Of a DNA stretch of 57,648 bases, positions 51,701 through 57,648 are shown piece by piece (position 1 is the stretch's first letter; each line of letters starts with the position of its first letter). Both the position numbers and the translations under genes were made by a program. Under the pieces are notes generated by a model. It was not told the origin of the DNA. It made no database searches and saw only the letters and a program-made list of their open reading frames with translations. This DNA is from CAYILR01 sp964364175 (GTDB taxonomy: Bacteria; Bdellovibrionota; UBA1018). Location of the stretch: NCBI GenBank assembly GCA_964364175.1, contig CAYILR010000027.1, positions 1 to 57,648 of the forward strand. The letters run 5' to 3'.

Positions 51701-52133
51701 CAGGAGCATTCTCTTCAAACTGAAACAAATCTCCATGAGCATGCGACCATTTGCGAAGGCGCTCCAAAGATTCCAGCGATGAGGTTCTAATTTTCAAAGC
51801 CCGAGCCAACTCAGGAGCCGAAGTCTGGCGAGCCAGATAATCCGACTCCCCAGCATCAAAAACAGCAACACTTGAAGCAATGTCAGGGTTTTTTCTGAAT
51901 TCTTGAATCACAGCCTGAGTTGCAGTTTCAGACGGAACCACAATCCACTCCAATGAGTCTGCAAGTACGATGGTGCTTCTGGTTGCCAAGAACAAAGAAA
52001 CAATGAAAAAACAGGTCCTAACTTTTAAACAAATTCTGTCGCGGGAGGGCCTCCTTGCCCCTCGCAAACGCGCCATCGTGGCGCAGCTCGGACCCGGACA
52101 GAATTTTTTAAAAGTTAGGACCTGTTTTCTCAT
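48732..52133 (-). CDS. subtilisin-like serine protease (S8) with long C-terminal extension
   Basis: The catalytic triad is complete: Asp in VVGVLDTG, His in GHGTHVSG and Ser in GTSMAAP, at about residues 215, 300 and 495 from ATG 52133. An N-terminal prodomain-like region precedes the catalytic domain; about 570 residues follow it, first Ig-like, then beta-propeller-like stretches of unknown role. ATG 52133 was chosen for its AGGA site 10 nt upstream; ATG 52076 is the alternative. Both lie in or beside a long inverted repeat, and the signal peptide (TCFFIVSLFLATRSTIVLA) is encoded in its far arm, so the N-terminus may have been altered by an insertion. Middle gene of a three-gene operon. Confidence 0.88.
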   Translation of the reverse strand: MRKQVLTFKKFCPGPSCATMARLRGARRPSRDRICLKVRTCFFIVSLFLATRSTIVLADSLEWIVVPSETATQAVIQEFRKNPDIASSVAVFDAGESDYLARQTSAPELARALKIRTSSLESLERLRKWSHAHGDLFQFEENAPVTLNESPAVPTSAADPLLKEQWGLRNTGGTYLLKTSDIQGIPFQGVPDEDVGVDRAPPENLSRPIVVGVLDTGIDVTHPDLQSQIYRKESECQAYQQFLACKDKEKNEEKCLGIWGKVDTDGNGYPMDCMGWNVLSLVDRQTGIRGNNQIDDDIGHGTHVSGIIAAAQNSVGIRGVSQSAKILSIKVIRESEPEPARPADADSDVPPSIIERDLPKIRTYADIISRGMLYALRSNVQVINMSLNWPRYMDSLLMRKLVKAIQNKGVLVVAAADNFANPNPVYPCLYDGVVCVGSHGPDGALSQFSNYGGSVDVAAPGFMILSTWFRQCMKPECKQKFYTDRIGYDFRSGTSMAAPMTAGVLARILNSGASSDEAYARLMIGTRPVRTSTVDIASGKKWVRNGNIDLARSLNALPRPWIAPVKKEVVFLTWDRKSNHLAIKLDLKNFWMAAENVAAEIKLSALALERGFSLPTSRFELGSLSSGETKKLSGTLQISHSEIPSEIEFELNLTADGIAQPPVHMQAEVIVPLDPLFLDSESETLTLSTEDAALIRDSEGITDIRWIQPVFENFSPTADPQYVAIKKTGAKSTAAFLLQRLGQTYKVSASHTFDEASTNVQNIYQTETGFVWSTRTQIEKTGKSGRKDKFAVLHWLNLNSQFQPIGTEYQYDGSLGFYPGSVFWIWLSGERVPAWIAMGKLPDPEKPKPTPWEKNPENPAARRVYYVNATGVHTLPHPQDFAPVEWLSSHEATFTTGKGYDRKFFRSSFDSNGIWQTPAALNFPSYHMIGGLVPTMILSLDKTAAGSSAGVAYGSQGVLGQHRLSLVLPDQTQVQQITIAPEDPLAAIHRMVGVYRDAAGGIQAFGQSLFQIDFQDFSSGLHASTTIKRFGFVSKNLFDGYYYPLSVDSNGASRIPALYFPPSLGVSISSELIVPALSSDGKELRLERPAKFRIFPTAGKEQTCTELNPTPTHLVYFCGDRFIKLPLRFKNAH

Positions 52134-52138
52134 TGTTT
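51998..52138. repeat. 141-bp long hairpin with near-perfect 42-bp arms
   Basis: The left arm (51998-52040) and right arm (52097-52138) are reverse complements with only three differences. The 56-bp GC-rich core (52041-52096) contains GGAGG-g-CCTCC and GCGCCA-tcg-TGGCGC. The core shares TTTGCGAGG and GGCCCTCC, in the same order and at similar spacing, with the MITE-like element at 36382-36583. In the protease mRNA the hairpin covers the chosen start codon and the signal-peptide codons. The stop codon of the upstream gene abuts the right arm. Confidence 0.8.
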
Positions 52139-55100
52139 TAAAATCCTGTGCTGAAGTATTTTGCGTACATTTCGTAGGCGGATATTCCGTATTTGCTGCC
52201 AAAGTCCCGGAACAACCCGAATCCGATGTCATTATTAAAGTTTCCTAATGTGCTGGATAGATACTCCGACGTCCCTTCGTTATCATTCGTCTTAAATCCG
52301 CTGACCTTCACCGCCAGAACATAAGAATCCGAATCAATGATTTCGAGCAATCGATCCATCCGGGAATTTTTCTTCAAAATCGTGATGACCTTGTTGAACC
52401 AATCGGTTTTGAGTTTTACGTCCTGAGGAAAATTTGCTCGAAGGTCCAAGATATCGTTGAGTGCCGATGAGTGGCAGGTCCAGAAATTTCCTCGAATCAG
52501 TTGTGCGCGAGTCGTAATAGCAACCTCACACTGATCCATTCCGAACAATCGGTACAGGGTATTGATCGCAACAGCCTTGCGCTCGAAAATCTTCTCACCG
52601 ATTTTCAAAACAGCCTTGGGATAGAGAATCAGCGTGGATTTGATTTCGTAGAGTTGCAGCTCATCAATCGTGCCGAATTTGCCGCGATTGATCAGGCGGT
52701 GATCCAGGTTCAACGGAACAAATTTTTCTTCAATCTCGTTGAAAATCCGGAAGAGCTTTTTGCGAGGCAAGGACCATCCCGCCCAGACGTCCTCCATGAG
52801 CGAAACTGGCTGAAACGCTGCCCCTTCGGTGATTTCCGACTCCGTAGTGATTTCAGTCCAATTGGCTCGTCCAAATGGAGTGCCGCCGGGGTTAGTCCCC
52901 TCGGGCTGCTCAAATAAATTCAAATCGTTTTTGGTCAATTTCGAGCTTTTTGCGAGTCCCGAGATAATGGAGCCAAAAAATCCCAGGTAATTATCCCCCG
53001 TGCGATCCACCCAGCGATTGAGATACAGTTTTCGCTCAAACTTCCTGGGATCCATCGGTTTTCCATCGGTCGAGAAAGCCGCATCCACAGGTGGCAAAAC
53101 TGCAACCTCATGCTCTTCTCGCAGAGAATCCCAATGCCTTGAAATAATCGTGCGATTTAAAATCCGCGCAGAAATATCATGATCGAGTTCGTAGTGGGGA
53201 AATGCGGAATCCAAAAGCTCAGCCTCGTTGTGAACAAAAAGAGCTTTGAGTGCCCGAATCGTTTTTTTATTCGTCTCAAAATCAGCATCGCTCAGATCTA
53301 CGGAGTAGAATCGCGTGTGTCCCAATCCGAGACGGTGCCTTTGCTGAATCGACAAAACATTGGTGTAGTAACTCAGGCTGACGCCGTAGTTAATTCCCGG
53401 ACTTCCCAAGGTTTGAAGGTAGACCTGCACGCCCGTTTCAGTTCTCACGAAATGAGTGCGACGCAGAACTTGATAGCCTAGTCCGAGATTTGCGGAAACG
53501 GAGGCCTGTTCACTGACTGGCTCATGGAGCAGCAAGGACAGGGGAGCGCCGACACCCAGGTCACCGCTGAGGTTCAAGCTATCGACTACGATAAACGCTT
53601 CGCCCTTTTTCATTTGCGAGAGAAAACTATTCAGATTGCCTTCTGTTTTATGTTCGATCAAAGCCTTGCAAGCTTCTTGGCCTTTGACTCCGCGAACGAG
53701 GATCTGATTGGGGATGACGTTGGAATCGATCAGTTCTTTTTTCTTTTTCTCTGCGAGTTCAGCGGCCCCCGGCTGCTCGGTATCAAAAAGAATTTCGTAG
53801 AATTTCATCCCTTCGGCATCTTTGAATTCTCTCACCCAAATCGGATTGCTCTGCAAATCGCATTTTTGTTCAGGCTCCAGAACTTCTGCCAGCTGGGGCA
53901 TGAATCGGCTGACCACTGTATCGGCCCAATTTGCCTCGAGACCTTTGCCAACATCCTCGATGGGTCTGACATGAATATAGTTCCGGCTCAGAGCTGCGTT
54001 GACTGAAAATTGAGGAATGACCGTGGAATTTTGTTTCGTGTCTCGGTTTAAGTATTGAAGGCTCGGATCGAAGTAGCCCCAAAGATATCCAACATTTCCT
54101 GAAATCCCCACGGAGTCGACCAGCTGGAGTGGAGCACTGCTGCCATAATAAGTGCCAGTTGTGACCGATCGGTTGGCGCTGATGTTGAATCCGCCAAAGG
54201 GTCCGCCATTCCACCATCCGACGGGTTCCGTGTAGGTTTTGCTGGTTCCCGCGTACTTATTGATGACCTGTTGCTTGAGGGTGTTGCTCTGGACTCTTTG
54301 TTGATGCTCCTTGATTACGTCATCTGTCATGTAGCGGGGCATGGCTTGACTGATGCTCTCCGTGAGTTGACCGATGCCAGCGCTGATAATGCTCAACTTG
54401 AAGAATTTAAAAATTTCACTTCGGCGAATGGGTGAAAGCGGATCGGGGTCCGAAAAATGAGACGGGTATCCCGGGTAGTCAATTCGTGTGAGTTTGCCTT
54501 TGTCTACATTTCCAATGGAAATATTTGGATTATAGTCCAGCAGTGGCAGCTTGGAAGTTAGCTTCAAAATACGAATCAGGTGATTTCTGCGAGAAATGAG
54601 TTTTTCCAAAACCAGCGCTCGGATGTCAGTCGGAAGTCCAGAAATCGCTACAATCTCCTCAAAGTCTGCGCGTTTCAGTTGCCCCAATCGAAACCCAATC
54701 CATTTGAAATCGTCAAAGGTCGCTTCAGAAAACGAAGTCGCGGCGTAAGCTTCTAAAACCAAGTTCTCACTAAAAACACTTCCGGATTCCCAAAGATACT
54801 CGTTGATGCTCTCGGGGAGTTCGCCCAGCAGGATAGGAATCAGCAGTGACCGCATCGCCCGTCGGTCACGAATGAATTTAGCGTCGATGGTTCCCCAATG
54901 AACAGGAAACCCGGTCAGTCGGCCCGGTTCGAGAGTCACTGCCTGAAGCGTGACCTCGGGTTTATCTTTGGGGAGGTTGCGCACCCACCGAGCTCGAGTT
55001 CCCAGAGTGGCAGAACTCATTTCGTCCAAGAAATGATCGCGGGCAGCGATGCTTTCGAATTGAACTGTCAGCGCGTGGTAAAATCGCGGAGCAGGGATGC

Positions 55101-55536
55101 TATAGCCCAGTTTTCGGAGCAGCCCCGAGCGAAGCAAAGCAGCGTGGTGCTCGAGACTCACGGTCAGGGTCAAAGGCTCTGGATTGCTGTCGCTCTGGAT
55201 ACTGGTACGAAATAAACCGGGAGAATTTAATAATTCAGAGTCATAAGTCACTCGTGCGCCGTCTTCGGGGTACGCAGTCGTGTCAGGATAAATCGGAAGC
55301 TTTGTATTGCTCCAAATCAGACTTTCCTCGGGGTTGAGCCGCCAGATTTCCACACCTCGGCGGCGCAGTTCTGCAGCCTGGTTGGGGTCGATAGGTTGTC
55401 CTTGGTAAATGAGGTCAGCCGCAGGGGCCCCCGTCGAGGCGTCCACTGGGGTCATCAGCTCGGACGCATGGGCAGTCAGAATTACCTGAAAACTGAGAAG
55501 AAATAGTGTGAAAAGGACGCCCGCCCGGTAGTTCAT
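52138..55536 (-). CDS. large exported protein of unknown function
   Basis: ATG 55536 gives a clean signal peptide (MNYRAGVLFTLFLLSFQ ... AHA) and has CCAGG 5 nt upstream. The 1132-residue mature protein mixes helical and beta-rich regions; segments like SVSANLGLGYQVLRRTHFV and YGVSLSYYTNVLSIQ look like outer-membrane or surface beta strands. It is the first gene of an operon with the S8 protease and a multi-helix protein, and its TAA lies at the edge of the long hairpin. No known domain seen. Confidence 0.78.
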   Translation of the reverse strand: MNYRAGVLFTLFLLSFQVILTAHASELMTPVDASTGAPAADLIYQGQPIDPNQAAELRRRGVEIWRLNPEESLIWSNTKLPIYPDTTAYPEDGARVTYDSELLNSPGLFRTSIQSDSNPEPLTLTVSLEHHAALLRSGLLRKLGYSIPAPRFYHALTVQFESIAARDHFLDEMSSATLGTRARWVRNLPKDKPEVTLQAVTLEPGRLTGFPVHWGTIDAKFIRDRRAMRSLLIPILLGELPESINEYLWESGSVFSENLVLEAYAATSFSEATFDDFKWIGFRLGQLKRADFEEIVAISGLPTDIRALVLEKLISRRNHLIRILKLTSKLPLLDYNPNISIGNVDKGKLTRIDYPGYPSHFSDPDPLSPIRRSEIFKFFKLSIISAGIGQLTESISQAMPRYMTDDVIKEHQQRVQSNTLKQQVINKYAGTSKTYTEPVGWWNGGPFGGFNISANRSVTTGTYYGSSAPLQLVDSVGISGNVGYLWGYFDPSLQYLNRDTKQNSTVIPQFSVNAALSRNYIHVRPIEDVGKGLEANWADTVVSRFMPQLAEVLEPEQKCDLQSNPIWVREFKDAEGMKFYEILFDTEQPGAAELAEKKKKELIDSNVIPNQILVRGVKGQEACKALIEHKTEGNLNSFLSQMKKGEAFIVVDSLNLSGDLGVGAPLSLLLHEPVSEQASVSANLGLGYQVLRRTHFVRTETGVQVYLQTLGSPGINYGVSLSYYTNVLSIQQRHRLGLGHTRFYSVDLSDADFETNKKTIRALKALFVHNEAELLDSAFPHYELDHDISARILNRTIISRHWDSLREEHEVAVLPPVDAAFSTDGKPMDPRKFERKLYLNRWVDRTGDNYLGFFGSIISGLAKSSKLTKNDLNLFEQPEGTNPGGTPFGRANWTEITTESEITEGAAFQPVSLMEDVWAGWSLPRKKLFRIFNEIEEKFVPLNLDHRLINRGKFGTIDELQLYEIKSTLILYPKAVLKIGEKIFERKAVAINTLYRLFGMDQCEVAITTRAQLIRGNFWTCHSSALNDILDLRANFPQDVKLKTDWFNKVITILKKNSRMDRLLEIIDSDSYVLAVKVSGFKTNDNEGTSEYLSSTLGNFNNDIGFGLFRDFGSKYGISAYEMYAKYFSTGF

Positions 55537-55600
55537 AAAAACCTGGACGCGGTGTATCAAGATATACTGTAAAGGTCAAGAAAATGGGCGAATCGGGAAG

Positions 55601-56395
55601 CTAGTCCTCGACAACCTTAGGTAGAATTCCCCCGACTCTTCCATAATGGGGTTGAATGGTCTGCGGCCGTGATTCCAGAGGAGGCGTTACAAACTTTTTT
55701 TCCAAAGTGGAATAATAAAGGCATCCAACCTCGTCAGGAGGAAGATGATCGATGAGAGTTCGGGCATCCTGAAGCATTTTGAGCCAAGCTTCTTTCATGG
55801 ATACCAGATCTAGTTTTGCGTTGAGCTGGAGGCGGTTGAAGTCCTCTGGGTGGTACTTCCCCCTTCTTTGCAGGAGTTCAAGCAGGGAATGAGGCGTGAA
55901 TCCCGGGTCTTTTCCGCAGGCGGCCCAGCACAGTGCTCCCAACGGCAAGATGCGCTGATGGATATCATGCACATCAACATAGTCCCGGACTTCGTCTCTC
56001 CCGGCCAGGGCAAGAACTTTATTGGTAGCTAAATCAATCGGGTGAAGTGTGTAACCTCGATCTTCAAAATAAAGCGGAGGCATAAATCTCCACGCAGAAT
56101 CATGCGCCCATTCAACTTTTGTAGCTTGGTTCTTTTTTTTGACAATCGCTCGAACGTATCCCGGTTGGTGCATTTCAATTTCGACTGTGTAATCATTTTT
56201 TGATAGGAGCTTTTGATCTTGCTCAAACGCCTCTGCCACTCGTTTTTCTGAGTCGTGGAAATAATCCAGATCGTTGCTGTATCGTATTGTTTGAGGCTCA
56301 AAATGGAGGGCAGTGCCCCCTGCCAAATAGCTGTCGGGTGAGCGATTGACCGAAATCAATTTGGCGAGCTGAGCTTGAAATGCAGTTACTGGCAC
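55601..56395 (-). CDS. AbiEii/AbiGii-like nucleotidyltransferase toxin
   Basis: The 264-residue product has the nucleotidyltransferase motif of AbiEii toxins: LAGGTALHF followed by RYSNDLDYF (residues 24-48), where the Asp pair binds metal, and a helical C-terminal half containing KVLALAGRDEVRDYVDVHDI. These proteins modify tRNA or other targets and are neutralised by a co-encoded regulator. It overlaps the upstream small gene by 10 nt. It differs from the best-known AbiEii in having a shortened N-terminus. Confidence 0.82.
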   Translation of the reverse strand: MPVTAFQAQLAKLISVNRSPDSYLAGGTALHFEPQTIRYSNDLDYFHDSEKRVAEAFEQDQKLLSKNDYTVEIEMHQPGYVRAIVKKKNQATKVEWAHDSAWRFMPPLYFEDRGYTLHPIDLATNKVLALAGRDEVRDYVDVHDIHQRILPLGALCWAACGKDPGFTPHSLLELLQRRGKYHPEDFNRLQLNAKLDLVSMKEAWLKMLQDARTLIDHLPPDEVGCLYYSTLEKKFVTPPLESRPQTIQPHYGRVGGILPKVVED

Positions 56396-56652
56396 AGGGC
56401 TTTACCTAACTTCCAGAGTTTTTGGTTTCCGTGCTTGATCAGCTGTTGTCCCACCCAACGCACGTCGGTTATCGAAATTTTGAGATCGGGATCATAGGAC
56501 CAAAAACATTCACTATGATAGTTTTTGTAGATTTTGCGAGCTTCTCGGACCTTCACCATGGCTCGGGCAGTACTAGAATCCAGCTTCCGGCGACTCTTTC
56601 TGCCTCCGCGACGACCGATCATGGAAAGGTAATTTGTGACTGCTCGATCCAT
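56386..56652 (-). CDS. probable antitoxin partner of the AbiEii-like toxin
   Basis: The 88-residue basic product (MDRAVTNYLSMIGRRGGRKS ...) begins like small proteins found upstream of AbiEii-like nucleotidyltransferases. ATG 56652 was chosen because the palindrome at 56660-56678 then lies upstream rather than inside the gene; the frame can extend to 56688. The gene ends inside the toxin start. Antitoxin role inferred from position. Confidence 0.65.
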   Translation of the reverse strand: MDRAVTNYLSMIGRRGGRKSRRKLDSSTARAMVKVREARKIYKNYHSECFWSYDPDLKISITDVRWVGQQLIKHGNQKLWKLGKALCQ

Positions 56653-56659
56653 GATCGAT

Positions 56660-56678
56660 ATCATAACCCGCTTATGAT
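56660..56678. promoter_or_regulatory. palindromic operator of the AbiEii-like module
   Basis: ATCATAA-cccgc-TTATGAT is a perfect 7-bp inverted repeat 8 nt upstream of the antitoxin start, the usual place for autorepression. Confidence 0.55.
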
Positions 56679-56721
56679 AAAAATGCAATAAAAATACCTA
56701 CTCAGCGAAACCGCATAATTG

Positions 56722-56740
56722 TTAAGATTTATTAAATAAT
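56722..56740. repeat. direct repeat flanking mazEF, copy 1
   Basis: TTAAGATTTATTAAATAAT is identical to 57528-57546; with mismatches the similarity spans about 45 bp (56704-56749 against 57511-57556). The mazEF pair lies between the copies. Confidence 0.6.
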
Positions 56741-56780
56741 TATTGAATGTTATGCCTTTTGATGTTGGGGTTAGCTGCAT

Positions 56781-56796
56781 CGTCAAAATATTGACG
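56781..56796. promoter_or_regulatory. CGTCAA inverted repeat
   Basis: CGTCAA-aata-TTGACG lies between the two toxin-antitoxin modules. A longer-spaced version (CGTCAAAA ... TTTTGACG) closes the window at 57618-57648. Confidence 0.4.
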
Positions 56797-56826
56797 AAAA
56801 ATTCCACGCTTATTATGAGCTGTGTT

Positions 56827-57180
56827 TTATCGGGCTAATCCCAGTTTTTTCAAAGAAGAAGTCACTGCTTTTCGATCGTGCGACGACAGCGTTCCTAGTT
56901 TTCTCAGAATCAACCGAACGTCCAGAGTGAATATCTTCATTCTGACTTTGGAAGGGGAGGATAATCCAGCCGCATCCAAAGTTTTGAGCGGGACATCGAG
57001 TGGCCAAGGCGGACTTTCTTCGCTGGTGATCATAGCCAGAACACAGTGGCCAACTTTGAGATTAAATTCTCGAGCACTCGAAAGAACCAAAGCTGGACGT
57101 CTTTTTTCTGCGTCTCGATCAGTAAAGGGAAACGGGACAACTACCACGTCAAATCGTTCATGATCTCGGTCAGAGGTCAC
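56827..57180 (-). CDS. mazF: MazF/PemK-type mRNA endoribonuclease toxin
   Basis: The product (117 residues from GTG 57180) has the PemK/MazF fold markers: FDVVVVPFPFTD at the N-terminus, KRRPALVLSS with the catalytic Arg, and the Ser/Thr-rich CVLAMITSE strand. GTG 57180 is favoured because GAGG stands 7 nt upstream; ATG 57195 is the alternative. It overlaps mazE. The toxin cleaves mRNA when the labile antitoxin is lost. Confidence 0.85.
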   Translation of the reverse strand: MTSDRDHERFDVVVVPFPFTDRDAEKRRPALVLSSAREFNLKVGHCVLAMITSEESPPWPLDVPLKTLDAAGLSSPSKVRMKIFTLDVRLILRKLGTLSSHDRKAVTSSLKKLGLAR

Positions 57181-57406
57181 CGTAGGCCTCGTCATCTTCA
57201 GCGGAGTTCCACTCCGAAAGAGTACCTTCCAATGCCCGGGTCCATTCGGGATCGATCCATGTGACTTTCTTCAGAAGGACCGTCTCGTCGTCCTTGATCT
57301 CAAAGGCAATCCGGTCCCCTTTCTTCAATTGAAGTCGTTTACGGACTTCTAGAGGCACGGTGGCTTGATACTTCTCTGTTAGCTTGGAGGTTTTGATAGC
57401 ACCCAT
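57170..57406 (-). CDS. mazE: MazE/AbrB-type antitoxin
   Basis: The 78-residue product has an N-terminal SpoVT-AbrB DNA-binding domain (KLTEKYQATVPLEVRKRLQL ... GDRIAFEI) and an acidic C-terminal tail that would wrap the toxin. It binds its own promoter: a three-half-site GTAATAC palindrome abuts the start codon. The predicted -10 (TACTGT) ends 7 nt before the ATG, so the mRNA should be leaderless. Confidence 0.88.
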   Translation of the reverse strand: MGAIKTSKLTEKYQATVPLEVRKRLQLKKGDRIAFEIKDDETVLLKKVTWIDPEWTRALEGTLSEWNSAEDDEAYGDL

Positions 57407-57434
57407 AGGTAATACAGTATTACGGTATTACCTA
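57406..57434. promoter_or_regulatory. mazE operator overlapping its promoter
   Basis: TAGGTAATAC (57406-57415) and GTATTACCTA (57425-57434) form a perfect inverted repeat, with a third half-site GTATTAC between. On the minus strand TTGCAA-N17-TACTGT overlaps it. Confidence 0.7.
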
Positions 57435-57527
57435 TTTTGCAACTCAGAAATGAGCTGAGAAGCGTGTGATTTCTCAAAATTCTCTCGGTAAGGTTTTGTA
57501 TGAGTCAATACGCGAAAAGCCTAATTA

Positions 57528-57546
57528 TTAAGATTTATTAAATAAT
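57528..57546. repeat. direct repeat flanking mazEF, copy 2
   Basis: Second copy of the 19-mer at 56722-56740, same orientation. It runs into the promoter at 57549. Confidence 0.6.
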
Positions 57547-57548
57547 GG

Positions 57549-57576
57549 TTGAATAATGAAATTGTTTCGATATAAT
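57549..57576 (+). promoter_or_regulatory. sigma70-like promoter reading out of the window
   Basis: TTGAAT (57549-57554), 16 nt, TATAAT (57571-57576). Related in sequence to the S46 promoter at 493-521. No start codon with an open frame follows before the window ends, so its gene, if any, lies beyond. Confidence 0.5.
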
Positions 57577-57648
57577 ACACATTAGGTCTTAGATTTCTGT
57601 GCCCCGGAGAGGTCGCGCGTCAAAATTTGAGGAAGTATTTTTTTGACG

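Noticed and set aside
51998..52138. Integron attC site (CTAAC ... GTTAG within the arms)
   Set aside because: Pairing continues far beyond the CTAAC/GTTAG boxes, the extrahelical bases of attC are missing, and there is no integrase or cassette array.

Overview
The window looks like a chromosomal segment of a Gram-negative predatory or free-living bacterium of the Bdellovibrionota type (Bdellovibrio and relatives). The pointers are three TIGR02147/DUF4423 transcription factors, a lineage-typical HNH endonuclease, many small Sec-exported proteins that begin with a Gly-Gly-rich mature N-terminus, a Lcl_C/DUF1566-like domain family, and lipoproteins and outer-membrane-like proteins of no known function. 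This placement is inference from protein families; there is no rRNA in the window.

Layout. 1-3250: an S46 dipeptidyl-peptidase gene bracketed by two copies of a 35-bp repeat, with two decayed fragments of Lcl_C-domain genes around it. 3225-10023: three units, each pairing a TIGR02147 regulator with an exported protein (two tandem and translationally coupled, one divergent), followed by a fourth exported protein that is apparently frameshifted. 10180-17033: an AAA/DUF4143 ATPase and a complete oligopeptide/dipeptide ABC importer operon read leftward. 17144-23360: exported and lipoprotein genes of unknown function, including a possible clan-CD-like protein and a pair of related small exported proteins, plus tRNA-Arg(UCU) beside an array of perfect stem-loops and a copy of its own 3' end. 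23458-34184: an MFS transporter, then a leftward five-gene operon of FecR-domain protein, Fn3-like/outer-membrane protein, SNF2 helicase, a small protein and a response-regulator/TPR protein. 34280-41141: a more AT-rich stretch with an exported c-type cytochrome-like protein, a 202-bp MITE-like element with terminal inverted repeats and 8-bp target duplications, a TumE-type toxin-antitoxin pair, a Lcl_C-domain protein, an HNH endonuclease and another exported protein. 41285-47117: a membrane adenylate cyclase, a small protein, delta-1-pyrroline-5-carboxylate dehydrogenase and an AzgA-type purine permease. 47177-55536: a leftward operon of three large exported proteins including a subtilisin-like protease, with a long perfect-arm hairpin at the protease start. 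55601-57434: two toxin-antitoxin modules (AbiEii-like and MazEF) with palindromic operators and a flanking direct repeat.

How the genes fit together. The window is rich in extracytoplasmic proteolysis and peptide uptake (S46 peptidase, subtilase, Opp importer, proline catabolism), suiting an organism that lives on protein. Several genes (S46 peptidase, two TIGR02147 regulators, MFS transporter, mazE) have a sigma70-like promoter whose -10 box ends only 7-10 nt before the ATG and no Shine-Dalgarno sequence, so their transcripts are probably leaderless. The best candidates for something undescribed are the repeated TIGR02147/exported-protein cassettes, the MITE-like element with a core shared by the hairpin in the protease gene, and the SNF2/FecR/response-regulator operon.
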